NCBI GenBank assembly: GCA_958296195.1
Contig: OY282455.1
Coordinates: 62,001-126,000, forward strand
Direction: 5' to 3'
Length of the DNA: 64,000 nucleotides
Source of the DNA: an uncultured Pseudomonadales bacterium
GTDB lineage: Bacteria; Pseudomonadota; Gammaproteobacteria; Pseudomonadales; Azotimanducaceae
Of the stretch, positions 16,738-26,006 are shown one piece after another. The notes under the pieces were generated by a model, which was not told where the DNA came from, did no database searches, and saw only the letters and a program-made list of their open reading frames with translations. The translations under genes and the position numbers were made by a program. The first letter of the stretch is position 1, and the number at the start of each line of letters is the position of its first letter.

Positions 16738-18038
16738 GCAAGACCACAAGGCGGGTGCGGGTTGCCCACGGCGAACAGTTGGACATTGTTGGCGAGCTTG
16801 TCTTCGAGACGGACGGGCGGCGTGAGACCAGTCTGTTCCGCTACGCCGCCGAGTGGCTGGAGAACCCGCAGCGCTTCGCCATTGCACCAACGATGCCGCT
16901 CTCCGAGGGGCCGTTTCACCAGTCGGCGTTCGGAGGCAATAGGCGCACCGCCCTGCCTGGGCCGGTCAGCGATGGGGCTCCGGATGCGTGGGGGCGTGGC
17001 CTCATTCGGAAAGGTTGGACCGGGCCGCTCACCGAACTCGACTACCTGCTTGCTGCGGACGACGCTACGCGGCAGGGCGCGTTGCGCTATCTGGACGAAA
17101 ACGGCCCCCCGCTGGCATGTTCCGAACCCCCAGTGCCGCGGTTGCGGGATCTCGAGGAGCTACGCCGTTTGGCGCAGAAAGCGGATGGCGATTGGGAACT
17201 GACCCCAACGGAGCGCGAACAGCTGATCGGCAGCGTAGGCTCCTTGGGCGGCGCTAGGCCCAAGGTGAACATCCGCGACCAGGATGGTTCCCTCGCCATT
17301 GCCAAGTTCACAACCGAACGGGACTCGATGCCGATTGAACGCCTTGAAGTGGCCACGTTGGAACTGGCCCGTCGGGCCGGCGTCAATGCAGCGGCGGCGC
17401 GGCTGGAGCTTGGCTGCACCGACCGTCCCGTGGCGCTGCTGCAACGCTTCGACCGCGTCGCAGACGGAAGCCGAATCTGCTATTTGTCGGCGCAATCTTT
17501 CATTGGCGCACAGACGGCGACGGACGCCTTCTACACGGACATCGCGGATGCGTTGCGCACCCATGCCTTTGCTCCAACCGCTCAACTAGCCGAATTGTTC
17601 AGGCGCATTCTGTTCACGATTCTCGTCTCCAACAACGACGACCACCTGAAGAATCACGGCCTGCTGCTTGTCAGCGAAGGCAGCGGTCCGGAACGGGCCG
17701 GAGGGCGCCGTTCGCAAGGCCGTTGGGCGTTGTCGCCGGCTTTTGACATCAACCCACAACCGCAACGGCGTCGGCAGTTGGAAACAGGCATCAGCGAACT
17801 CAGCGGCAACGCCGCCTCCGTCGAAGCGGCGCTGGAAGCGGCGCCGTTTTTCGACATCCACCAAGACGCCGCCACTGCGATGCTGGCGCAGATGTCGGCT
17901 GTGGTCGCCGCGCAATGGCGACCTTGTTGCCGCCGCGCCGGCATGACCACTGCGGAGATCAAGCGTTGCGCCCCAGCCTTTGAACACGAGGAACACCGCA
18001 TCGCCCGCCGCCTGACACGCGGCATTGAGAAAGCCTGA
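16734..18038 (+). CDS. hipA: HipA-family serine/threonine kinase toxin
   Basis: 434-residue HipA-like kinase, the toxin of a type II system; known relatives phosphorylate aminoacyl-tRNA synthetases and cause growth arrest. Visible are the N-terminal HipA_N region (PLSEGPFHQSAFGGNRRTALPG), the glycine-rich GSVGSLGGARPKV at about 164-176, the catalytic loop SNNDDHLKNHG at about 300-310 and the metal-binding SPAFDINP at about 337. All catalytic positions appear intact, so it is probably active. It overlaps hipB by 4 bp. It is convergent with the AlbA_2 relic; the 88-bp gap has no clear terminator. Confidence 0.88.
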   Translation: MSKTTRRVRVAHGEQLDIVGELVFETDGRRETSLFRYAAEWLENPQRFAIAPTMPLSEGPFHQSAFGGNRRTALPGPVSDGAPDAWGRGLIRKGWTGPLTELDYLLAADDATRQGALRYLDENGPPLACSEPPVPRLRDLEELRRLAQKADGDWELTPTEREQLIGSVGSLGGARPKVNIRDQDGSLAIAKFTTERDSMPIERLEVATLELARRAGVNAAAARLELGCTDRPVALLQRFDRVADGSRICYLSAQSFIGAQTATDAFYTDIADALRTHAFAPTAQLAELFRRILFTILVSNNDDHLKNHGLLLVSEGSGPERAGGRRSQGRWALSPAFDINPQPQRRRQLETGISELSGNAASVEAALEAAPFFDIHQDAATAMLAQMSAVVAAQWRPCCRRAGMTTAEIKRCAPAFEHEEHRIARRLTRGIEKA

Positions 18039-18126
18039 AGCCTACTCAGCGCTGCGGGCGGCGGGTTTTGTCGAAGCCGACCGGCTGCGAGCCCGCGCCC
18101 CCTTTTAGGCAGGGGATGAGTGCCGG

Positions 18127-19030
18127 CTAGGACATTTGCCGCTGAGGTCGGGCGGCGTGTTGGCAGCAGGCGCGCGTTCGTTCCGCCGCCGTCATTTCTG
18201 CGAAGCGACGCGGGCCGAATAGGGTAACGCGCGTAGCGTCTGCTTCCGCCTGGAATGCCGGTGGCGGCAAATGCTCCTCCTCAACGGCGCTGATCACCTT
18301 GTCAATGCCCGTGCCCTGTTCCTCGCACAGTCCCATGCGCCGCATCAGGGACGCCAACGCTTCGTTACGCGACTTTGGGGGATAGTCGATGAACCGCTCT
18401 GGCCTCACTAGCGGAGCGCCGGGGTTGGTGATTTCCAGCCGATTCTTGAACATCTCCACGGTCGGTCCGGCACCGGTGACCGTCATATCTTGGTGAATTA
18501 GCGCGTTGGCGGTTAGTTCGCGGATGGCCACCGGCGGGAACAAAGGCTGTGCCTTGCGGATGACGCTGTTGCCGTCCTCCGGTGCCGGGATCAAGGCGTT
18601 CACATGGGCATTGAACGCTGCGCAGCCGTTGGCGTAACCGAGCGGGAAGTCCCTGCGGTGCGTCACCGTCGCGGTGCGCCCGTTTCCGTCGTAAACCACC
18701 AAACGAATGGCTTTGCGGGCAAGCCTAGTGGCGAACTTATTGATGTTCTTGGCGAACAGGATTGCGCCTAGGTTGCGGATGTTCCATTTGCCGCCCACAT
18801 CGCGGGAGATGAGCAGATCACTTTCCAACCCGGCTAGGATGCCCTTGTCGCTCTCTGGCAGCGGTTTGCCGAGCAAGCCGAAGTAACTGGTGTAGTCCAG
18901 AAGCTCGAGGACTTCGCTGGCGCTGACGAATTGTTGAGCGATGCCGGTTTCCCCAAGCGTAAGGACGCAAGTCGTCAATCAGGGCCAGGGGGCGCACATT
19001 GGTCAAATGTTTCGCTCCAGTTAGCGGGGG
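18127..19030 (-). pseudogene. AlbA_2/Schlafen-type ATP-binding regulator, truncated and frameshifted
   Basis: The main frame (18978-18127) encodes the C-terminal half of the AlbA_2 / RecG-like regulator family: LLDYTSYFGLLGKPLPESD, ANALIHQDMTVTGAGP, and LCEEQGTGIDKVISAVEEE with the HATPase_c_4-type fold, ending MTAAERTRACCQHA as relatives do. The preceding piece, NVRPLALIDDLRPYAWG, is in another frame. The switch falls at the C-run 18951-18954, consistent with a one-base indel. The N-terminal AlbA_2 domain is absent. It was probably a transcription regulator or RNA-linked defence protein. A sequencing error at the homopolymer is possible, but the missing N-terminus still makes it a fragment. 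Confidence 0.7.
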
Positions 19031-19179
19031 CCGAGATTAGCTGCAATGAAAACTCCGTCAAGCCGCCACTTGAATGATAATTCATTGGCTCAAGCATCTA
19101 TGCGACTAGAGCGGCGGTTTGGTTCCTGATTGGCTGCATGGTCGAAGATGGGCCGCTCAATGGCGGTCGGTGCTGCGGA

Positions 19180-20145
19180 TCACCACTGAAGCATCACCTT
19201 GCCGAAGGTTTGGTTGCTCGCCACCAGTTCGTGGGCGCGTTGCGCTTCCGGCATGGGGAAGGCGGTCTCGATGATGGGTTTGATGGCGCCGCTGGCGAGT
19301 TTCGGCCAGACATCGGCCCTAAGCCCGTCCAGCACCGCTGACTTGGCGGGAATGCTGCGGGCGCGCAGGGTGGAGCCGAGCAGCCGTAGCCGCTTCATCA
19401 GCACTGTTGCGAGGGGGATTTCCGCCTTGACGCCGCCCATCAGGCCGATCAACACAAGGCGGCCGTCCGTGCCTAGGCTGGCTAGATTGTCATTGAGGTA
19501 GGCGCCGCCGACCGGATCAAGAATGACGTCGAAGCCTCGGCCCTCCGTCCACTCCTGCACAAGGTCGGCGAAGCGCTCCTTGTGGCGGTTGGCGCCGCCC
19601 GCAGCGCCTAGGGCGAGGCAGCGACTGAGCTTGTCGCCGCCGCCAACCGTGACGAAGACGGGGTTGCGGCTCTCCCGGCAGAGTTGAATGGCGGCGGTGC
19701 CCACGCCGCTGCCGCCGGCGTGCAGCAGCACCCATTCGCCCCTGGCTAGGTTCGCCTCCTGATAGAGGTTGAGGTAGGCGGTGGCGAACACTTCGGGAAC
19801 CGCCGCCGCTTCAAGCAGGGACAGGCCGGAGGGGATTTTCAGGACTTGCCCGGCTGGCACCGCCACCCGCTCGGCGTAGCCGCCGCCGGCCAGCAAGGCG
19901 CAAACTCGGTCGCCTGGCACCACGCGGGTGACGCCCTCGCCCGCTTCGACCACCTCCCCGGAGCACTCCAAGCCGAGAATGTCGCTAGCCCCCGGCGGCG
20001 GCGGATAGGCGCCGGCCACCTGCGCAAGATCGGCCCGGTTGACGGCGCTGGCGTGGACGGCGATCTTCACCTGGCCAACTCCGATTGCCGGCTCAGGCGC
20101 GTCACCAAGCGCTAGTTTGCCGTTGTTAACCTGAATTGCCTTCAT
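19180..20145 (-). CDS. NAD(P)H quinone oxidoreductase, PIG3-like
   Basis: 321-residue zinc-independent medium-chain dehydrogenase/reductase, close in type to PIG3/TP53I3 and bacterial QorB-like enzymes that reduce quinones with NADPH. Features are the GroES-like N-terminal domain (SAVNRADLAQVAGAYPPPPG at about 34), LGLECSGEVVE at about 58, and the Rossmann motif HAGGSGVGTAAIQL at about 142-155. Zinc ligands of alcohol dehydrogenases are not evident. Length is normal. It is a single gene 120 bp downstream of hisF on the same strand. Confidence 0.85.
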   Translation of the reverse strand: MKAIQVNNGKLALGDAPEPAIGVGQVKIAVHASAVNRADLAQVAGAYPPPPGASDILGLECSGEVVEAGEGVTRVVPGDRVCALLAGGGYAERVAVPAGQVLKIPSGLSLLEAAAVPEVFATAYLNLYQEANLARGEWVLLHAGGSGVGTAAIQLCRESRNPVFVTVGGGDKLSRCLALGAAGGANRHKERFADLVQEWTEGRGFDVILDPVGGAYLNDNLASLGTDGRLVLIGLMGGVKAEIPLATVLMKRLRLLGSTLRARSIPAKSAVLDGLRADVWPKLASGAIKPIIETAFPMPEAQRAHELVASNQTFGKVMLQW

Positions 20146-20265
20146 GTGGCTGCCCCTTCAATTCGATCCTGATTTCCTGGTGTGCTGTCCCGCAAATAAG
20201 TGGGCTTTGGATGCGAGGGATTTTTGGCTCCTGGCAAGGCGCGGCAACGCCGGGATGCGCAATGC

Positions 20266-21045
20266 TCACCATGACATGCGCATCTTCACGCCTTCGCTGT
20301 GCAGATAGCGCTTGAGTTCGCTTACCGAATAGTCCCCGTAGTGGACCATGGAGGCCACCAGCGCGGCGTCCGCCTTGCCGATGGTCAGTGCCTCCTTGAG
20401 GTGCTCCGGCTTGCCGGCGCCGCCGGAGGCGATGACCGGGATGCGCACGGCTGCGGCGATCATGGCCGTTAGCTGCAGTTCGTAACCGTCCCGGGTGCCG
20501 TCGGCGTCGATGGCGTTCACCACCAGTTCCCCGGCGCCCAGCCGTTCCCCTTCCAGCGCCCAGGCTAGTCCATCAACCTCCATCGGCGTGCGCCCGCCGT
20601 TGATGACCACCTCGTAGCCCGAAGGGCAGGCTTGGCTGGCCGGCACCCGGCGGATGTCCATGGACAGCACCACGTTTTGGTTGCCGATGGCCTCGGCGCA
20701 TTCGGCGATCAAGGCCGGCCGCTGCACCGCGGCGGAATTGACGTTGATCTTCTCCGCCCCGGCCAGCCGCAGGTCCGTGGCGTCGGCCACGGAGCGGACG
20801 CCGCCGCCCACCGACAGGGGGATGAACACCTCCTTGGCGACCGCCTCCACCACATCCAGCATAATGGAGCGCCGGTCGCTGGAGGCGGTGATGTCGTAGA
20901 ACACCAGCTCGTCCAGCCCGTCCTCGTAGTAGGCGCGGGCCTTCTCCACCGGGTCGCCGATGTCCTTGGTATCGACGAAGCGCACGCTCTTGGCCAGCTT
21001 GCCGTCGCGGACGTCCAGACAGGCGATCAGACGTTTGCTCAGCAC
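20266..21045 (-). CDS. hisF: Imidazole glycerol phosphate synthase cyclase subunit HisF
   Basis: 259-residue TIM-barrel cyclase. With HisH it converts PRFAR and glutamine-derived ammonia into imidazole glycerol phosphate and AICAR in histidine synthesis. Both catalytic aspartates are present, Asp11 (IACLDVRDG) and Asp130 (SMDIRRV), along with the phosphate-binding LSVGGGVRS at 78-85 and IASGGAG near 222. Length is standard. It follows hisH by 87 bp on the same strand. The partner genes hisA, hisI and hisB are not adjacent, so the his genes are scattered, or this is a dedicated HisHF pair. Ordinary histidine synthesis is the simpler reading. Confidence 0.9.
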   Translation of the reverse strand: MLSKRLIACLDVRDGKLAKSVRFVDTKDIGDPVEKARAYYEDGLDELVFYDITASSDRRSIMLDVVEAVAKEVFIPLSVGGGVRSVADATDLRLAGAEKINVNSAAVQRPALIAECAEAIGNQNVVLSMDIRRVPASQACPSGYEVVINGGRTPMEVDGLAWALEGERLGAGELVVNAIDADGTRDGYELQLTAMIAAAVRIPVIASGGAGKPEHLKEALTIGKADAALVASMVHYGDYSVSELKRYLHSEGVKMRMSW

Positions 21046-21132
21046 TGGATGCGCCCTTGCGCGGGGCGGCGGTTGCGGCGCCGGTTCAACATCGCCAGCG
21101 CCTTGCGGCCAAACGCCGGTTTGGATGGGGGT

Positions 21133-21759
21133 TCAGCATTGGCCATCCCAATCGATGAAGCGACGCAGCAGCCGCAGCCCGAAGCGCCCGCTTTTTTCCG
21201 GATGGAACTGTGCGCCAAAGTAGTTGCCTTGGCCCACGGCGGCGGCGAAGTCCCCTTCGTAGGTAGCTAGGGCGTACAGGTTGGCTTCCCGCTCCGGTGC
21301 GGGATAGTAGGCGTGGACGAAGTAGAATTCATCTCCCGGCGCAATGCCTTCCAGCAGGGGATGCGCCCGCACCGGGCGCACTTCGTTCCAGCCCATATGC
21401 GGCACCTTCAGTTCCGGTCGGTCCAGCCGAAAGCGCTTGGTGGCGCCGGGAATTAGGCCGAGAGTGGGGGTGTTCTGTTCTTCGGAGTGATCCAAGGAGA
21501 TTTGCAGGCCCAAGCAGATGCCGAGCACTGGCTTGCCGGCCTCCACCGCTTGGCGCAGAGCCGCATCCAATCCCGTGCGCCGCAGGCTGCGCATGGCGCT
21601 GCCAGCGGCGCCCACGCCGGGAAAGATGACGCGCTCCGCAGCGAGCACCCGCTGCGGGTCGTTGCTGATGACCGCCGCCGCGCCCACCTCCGCGCAGGCC
21701 CTCTGCACACTGCGCAGATTGCCGGCGTCGTAGTCGATGATGACAATGGAGTCTGTCAC
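21133..21759 (-). CDS. hisH: Imidazole glycerol phosphate synthase glutaminase subunit HisH
   Basis: 208-residue class I glutamine amidotransferase that supplies ammonia to HisF through the HisF barrel. The nucleophile lies in LGICLGLQ (Cys82). The partner His and Glu are in QFHPEKSG near 183-188. The opening IIDYDAGNLRSV is typical of HisH. Start at 21759. It heads the hisHF pair. The 307 bp between it and hemH contain short overlapping frames but nothing recognisable. Confidence 0.9.
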   Translation of the reverse strand: MTDSIVIIDYDAGNLRSVQRACAEVGAAAVISNDPQRVLAAERVIFPGVGAAGSAMRSLRRTGLDAALRQAVEAGKPVLGICLGLQISLDHSEEQNTPTLGLIPGATKRFRLDRPELKVPHMGWNEVRPVRAHPLLEGIAPGDEFYFVHAYYPAPEREANLYALATYEGDFAAAVGQGNYFGAQFHPEKSGRFGLRLLRRFIDWDGQC

Positions 21760-22066
21760 TAGGGCTCTGGCTTCACTAGAATTCAGGACAACCTTACGAA
21801 CTCATTTATCGAGTTCCCCCAGCAACCCGATAGCTGCCTTCGCTTGGGCAAATGATCGCTTGCCTCATGAGGGTGTACTCCACCGACTCCGTAGTGTTAG
21901 CTCATTCTACTACTCGATGGGTTGTGCGAAACTTGCGGCCCTGTCGGATGGCGCTCCACCCGAACATTTGGCTGCGCCACTGCGGTGAGTCACATAGGGC
22001 CATGATGATCGCAATGAATTTTGGCTGGCGCTTGTCTTGCAAGCGCTCTTGGCGCGGCTTGCTGCG

Positions 22067-23230
22067 ATGGTGGCGCAAGCCGTGAGCCGCGCTGTTTTGC
22101 TGGTCAATTTGGGAACGCCTCGGTCGCCGTCGGTGGCCGATGTGCGGCGCTATTTGAATGAGTTCTTGATGGACCCCTATGTTTTGACCGCTCCTTGGCC
22201 GGTCAGGCGGTTGATTGTCAGCGGCTTCATTCTGCCGTTCCGCCCCAAGAGAAGCGCCGCCGCCTACGCCTCGATATGGACGGCACAGGGCTCCCCCTTG
22301 CTGCACCACACCGAAAAGCTGGCGGAAGCACTCGGCGCACAAGCCAGCCTGAACTGCGTTGCAGCCATGCGCTACGGTGAGCCGAGCATTCCGGCGGCGA
22401 TTGCACGGCTGGAGGCTGGCTGCACGGAGGTTTTGTTGGTGCCCCTGTTTCCGCAACACGCGGACTCCACCCGCACCACGGCCATTGCCGCGGTGCGCAA
22501 GCGGCTGCCAAGTCGGATGAAACTGCAGGTGCTGCCACCTTTCCATGGGCGCGAGGACTACGTTGACTGCCAAGTGCGGCTGATCGAGCGACACCTTCCC
22601 GCGGACTGGGATCATCTGCTGCTTAGCTACCACGGCCTGCCGGAGCAACACCTCACCCGAGCGGACCCCACCGGCGCCCATTGCTTGGCCAGTGAGGACT
22701 GTTGCGAACGCGCTTCCCCGGCGCACGCCACCTGCTACCGCCAGCAGTGCTACGCGACCGCCCGGGCGATTGCCCGGCGGCTCGGCGCGGTCGGCGGGAA
22801 TGGCGGCGAGACGCCCACGCCAGCCAAGAAGATCGAGCAGGCTTTCGAGTTTGCTGGGCCAACTGGTGGAACTCCCCAGCTAGCGGAAACCGCCGATGGC
22901 GCCGCCGAGACTGGCGGGGAAACGGGCGTACGCAACCTGCTGGGCGACGGGCGCGTGAGCGTCAGTTTTCAGTCCCGGCTGGGGCGGCTGCCGTGGCTGC
23001 GGCCTTATACCGATCAGGTGCTCGCGGAACTGCCTTCCCGAGGTGTGCGGCGTCTGGCTGTGTACTGCCCGTCGTTCGTGGCGGACAATCTGGAGACCTT
23101 GGAGGAGATCGGCATTCAGGGGCACGAGACCTTCCTGCGGGCCGGCGGCGAGTCGCTGACCCTGATTCCCTGCCTGAACGCCACGCCGGAGTGGGTGCAG
23201 GCCCTTGCCGGCTGGGTTGAAGCTGGCTGA
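22067..23230 (+). CDS. hemH: Ferrochelatase
   Basis: Inserts ferrous iron into protoporphyrin IX, the last step of protoheme synthesis, usually at the inner membrane. The catalytic His is in LLSYHGLPEQH at about residue 189 and the conserved acidic patch is CPSFVADNLETLEEI near 340. The start chosen is ATG 22067, just before AVLLVNLGTP; the longer TTG frame from 22037 adds ten residues without homology. A 50-55 residue low-complexity, Gly/Thr-rich insert at about 243-298 lengthens the enzyme to 387 residues against the usual 320-350. Several cysteines (CLASEDCCER...TCYRQQC) precede the insert. A possible metal or cluster role for them is speculation. Confidence 0.9.
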   Translation: MVAQAVSRAVLLVNLGTPRSPSVADVRRYLNEFLMDPYVLTAPWPVRRLIVSGFILPFRPKRSAAAYASIWTAQGSPLLHHTEKLAEALGAQASLNCVAAMRYGEPSIPAAIARLEAGCTEVLLVPLFPQHADSTRTTAIAAVRKRLPSRMKLQVLPPFHGREDYVDCQVRLIERHLPADWDHLLLSYHGLPEQHLTRADPTGAHCLASEDCCERASPAHATCYRQQCYATARAIARRLGAVGGNGGETPTPAKKIEQAFEFAGPTGGTPQLAETADGAAETGGETGVRNLLGDGRVSVSFQSRLGRLPWLRPYTDQVLAELPSRGVRRLAVYCPSFVADNLETLEEIGIQGHETFLRAGGESLTLIPCLNATPEWVQALAGWVEAG

Positions 23231-23314
23231 ACGGCTCTCCCGGCACTCGATTCATCCGGGCGTCTTGTGCGCCAAGCGCGGAATTCAGGAACCGTCGCGG
23301 GGTAGCGGCATGGA

Positions 23315-24172
23315 CTACTTCAATCGCGCCGCCCTTGCGGATAGGGCTTTGTAGAAGCTCTGCACCAGAGGCCGGGAGAACATCGACTTGCGGGCGACGA
23401 AGCGCACTGGCCGGTTCAGCCCATGCCGGTCCAAGCGAATCAGCTTCGCCTCCTGCACCCCCAGCGTTCGCGCCACGCCGATGGGAACCAGCCCGTGGCC
23501 GAATCCGGCCAAGGCCATCTGCGCCACTGAGAAGAAGGACTCCAAGGATTCCATGCGGCGCAGATGCAGGCGGCGCATGTCCTCCTCAATGGAGGCCCAA
23601 GCGCCGGAGCGGCTTTCTATGGTCAGCACGTCCAGCGGGTCGCCAAGCCGGTAGTCCAAGGGCTGCAGCGCCGCCGGGATGATGACCATGGGCTCCAAGC
23701 GGATGATCTCGCTTTGCAGGTCCGTTTCCGCGTCCGAGGAACCGGTGCAGATGCCCACCATGTACTCCCCGGAGCGCAGCCGGTCCAGCACCACCGGAGA
23801 ACGCTGGGCATGGAACGCCAGCTCGACCTCCGGCATTTCCCGGCCCACCGCGGCGAACAGGCTCGGCCCCCAACTGGCGAGTATGGCTTCGGACACGCCC
23901 AGAATGATCTTGCCCCGACGCAGGGCGTTGTCCTCCAGAAACACGCTGCGCAGTTCGCTGACCAGCGGCGCCACCTTCTCCACCAGGCGGGTGCCCTGAT
24001 GGGTCAGCGCCACCCGCCGCCCGTGGCGCTCCACCAACGGCCGCCCGTAGTGGCGCTCCAAGGCGGCGATGCGCTTGCTCACCGCCGACTGCGACAGCTT
24101 CAACAGCGTGGCGGTCTCCATCATGGTGCCGGTTCTGGACAGCACGATGAGGGTTTCCAAGTTCTCGATCAT
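23315..24172 (-). CDS. LysR-family transcriptional regulator
   Basis: 285-residue LysR regulator. The winged helix lies at residues 1-60 (MIENLETLIVL, KLSQSAVSKRIAALERHYGR), followed by a substrate-binding domain of the periplasmic-binding-protein fold. The frame is open further upstream, but homology begins at the ATG at 24172, which also avoids a large overlap with drmB. It lies 28 bp downstream of the drmB stop on the same strand, so read-through is possible. LysR genes are not DISARM components, and it more likely marks the chromosomal edge of the island. Its targets and inducer cannot be inferred. Confidence 0.85.
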   Translation of the reverse strand: MIENLETLIVLSRTGTMMETATLLKLSQSAVSKRIAALERHYGRPLVERHGRRVALTHQGTRLVEKVAPLVSELRSVFLEDNALRRGKIILGVSEAILASWGPSLFAAVGREMPEVELAFHAQRSPVVLDRLRSGEYMVGICTGSSDAETDLQSEIIRLEPMVIIPAALQPLDYRLGDPLDVLTIESRSGAWASIEEDMRRLHLRRMESLESFFSVAQMALAGFGHGLVPIGVARTLGVQEAKLIRLDRHGLNRPVRFVARKSMFSRPLVQSFYKALSARAARLK

Positions 24173-24200
24173 GAACGGATGCGCATCGCCGTTGGCTGCG

Positions 24201-26006
24201 TCAGGAAGCCGGAAAGACTGGGGAGAAGAAAGCGGCATCCCCCAACCCCAGCACCGGCACCGCCAAGGCCCGGTCCAGATAGTCGTTGCGCATCTCGCAG
24301 GAGGTTTCGGCGATGAGGGTGCAGCCGTGGCAGGCGGCACCGTGCAGCCAGCGCCCCTCCATGCTCTCGCCCGGCTTGTGCTGGGCGCAGATTGGGTCGT
24401 TGGAGCACAGGGCACCGGTGCGCAACGCATCAACCAAGTGATCTTCAATGTGGTGGGCTTGCTGAACCAAGCCGCCTAGGGTGCCCTCGGCGTCCGGTGT
24501 GCCGGTGTAGAGCAGAATGCCGAAGCTTTCCTCCTCCCCCTTCGGCCCCGCCTCGGCGTAGATGCGCTCCCGAATGGAACTGGCCGGGTAGCCGCATCGC
24601 ATCGCCAGGGACTGGATCAGCAGGTGCGAGAGGGTGTGCAGCAGCACATAGGGGCCGCCGGGGAAGGGGCGTTGGGTCTTGCGGTCCTGCCGCCAAACCT
24701 CGTATCCCTCGGCAAGCTGCCTTAGCCGTTGCTGGACTGACGGACGCTGCAACCATTCCCGCACCGCCGCCGTTTGCAGGTGGATGAACAGGCCCTCACC
24801 GCGGTTCTCCACCGCCGGAAACCACTGCGGCTCCAAGGCGATTTCCGCCCGCTCCACTTCGGCTTCATACTCGCCGTGGATGTCCGGCGTCACGGCATCC
24901 AAGCGGGTGAAGCCGATCAGCGCCTGCACCTCCCGCAGACGATGCAGCTGAATGACGGAAGCGATGCCCACACTTTGCCCGGAGTGTCGCCAAGCGGCGT
25001 CCGGTAGGCGGAGGGCGTGGAAATCCCCATCCGTCGGTGCCCCGTCGCCGAACCCTTCGGGAACGTTTAGCAAGGCGTCCAACTCCACCTGCTTCACTGT
25101 CCGTTCCCCTGCCGCGCCGTCCCGGATGGCGCGGATGTTTTGCAGCACTTCCTCGTCGCTGAACGAATCCAGTGCTTGCGCCACCTTGGGTTTTCTCTTG
25201 ATGAAGGCGAGTTCGCCGGCGTTCGCCACTATTTGCAGGTCGTCCCAAAGTTCCCGGACGGCGCCCACCACTGCCGTTCCCGGTTCCGGCAGGGACAAGA
25301 CACTGACCACTTGGGCGAAGTAGGCGTTGGAGGCGGAGCGGATCAACAGGCGGCTGGGCTGGCCGCAGTCTTCATTGGCGTCGCGGCCCAGCCAGGGCCG
25401 CGCTCCTTGGCAAGGCCCTAACGGGTTTGATCCCAAGTCTGCCGCCTCGTAGAGCGACCGCGTTTTTCCGCACTCGCAGCGAACGCGCAGGTCGGAGAGG
25501 TCGCCGGTGGTGCCGCTCTCGTCCAGCCAAAGCTGGCGGTGGCAGTGCAGGTCGGGGCCATGCACGAACCCGCGCCAGTCCAAGTCGTCCACATGGCCGC
25601 GCTTGCAGGCCCGCACGAAGCGGGTGGGCACCACGGTTTGGCCCTCGAATCGCCCTTTGTCGTCCAGCGCTTTGCGATGCACTAGCCGCCGGGAACGTTG
25701 GCGCTCGCTGAGCTCGCCCTCTTCCTGCACGACGAACCATTCCGGAAAGCGCCAAGCGCCGATGCCTCTGGCCGGCCCCCAAGGTTCCCTTGGTGCTGGG
25801 GGCGGTGCGTAAAGCCTCAAGTGGGGCAGGCCGGTCATGGCTTGCAGCTTGCGGGTGAGGCGCGGCTCCACCACTTCCTCCAGCCCGTTCGGCCAGGTGT
25901 CCAAGCCGCCGATGATGGCGGCTTGCCTTGGCAGGTCGATCAAGGCGCCCGGACCGTAGGTGGTGATGACTTGGCTTTGCCGAAGTTGCCCGACTTGGCG
26001 GCTCAT
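24201..26006 (-). CDS. drmB: DISARM protein DrmB (DUF1998)
   Basis: 601-residue DUF1998 protein, one of the two core DISARM subunits. In studied systems DrmA and DrmB form a complex that engages unmethylated or single-stranded invader DNA. The N-terminus QSQVITTYGPGALIDLP is the hallmark DrmB opening. The C-terminus has the DUF1998 cysteine cluster CHGCTLIAETSCEMRNDYLDRAL at about 570-592 and other paired cysteines (CKRGH; CECGK), consistent with zinc sites. Its start overlaps the drmA stop by 4 bp, so the two are translationally coupled. No drmC follows; a LysR gene does. Confidence 0.9.
   Translation of the reverse strand: MSRQVGQLRQSQVITTYGPGALIDLPRQAAIIGGLDTWPNGLEEVVEPRLTRKLQAMTGLPHLRLYAPPPAPREPWGPARGIGAWRFPEWFVVQEEGELSERQRSRRLVHRKALDDKGRFEGQTVVPTRFVRACKRGHVDDLDWRGFVHGPDLHCHRQLWLDESGTTGDLSDLRVRCECGKTRSLYEAADLGSNPLGPCQGARPWLGRDANEDCGQPSRLLIRSASNAYFAQVVSVLSLPEPGTAVVGAVRELWDDLQIVANAGELAFIKRKPKVAQALDSFSDEEVLQNIRAIRDGAAGERTVKQVELDALLNVPEGFGDGAPTDGDFHALRLPDAAWRHSGQSVGIASVIQLHRLREVQALIGFTRLDAVTPDIHGEYEAEVERAEIALEPQWFPAVENRGEGLFIHLQTAAVREWLQRPSVQQRLRQLAEGYEVWRQDRKTQRPFPGGPYVLLHTLSHLLIQSLAMRCGYPASSIRERIYAEAGPKGEEESFGILLYTGTPDAEGTLGGLVQQAHHIEDHLVDALRTGALCSNDPICAQHKPGESMEGRWLHGAACHGCTLIAETSCEMRNDYLDRALAVPVLGLGDAAFFSPVFPAS

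Noticed and set aside
18039-18126. Rho-independent terminator between hipA and the AlbA_2 relic
   Set aside because: GC-rich partial inverted repeats are present, but no stem is followed by a clear T-run on either strand.
21760-22066. Short overlapping frames in the hisH-hemH gap
   Set aside because: No domain, start signal or composition supports a gene; nothing else was recognised in the interval.
24173-24448. Longer LysR start at 24448
   Set aside because: The extra 92 codons overlap drmB and have no regulator homology; the helix-turn-helix begins at 24172.
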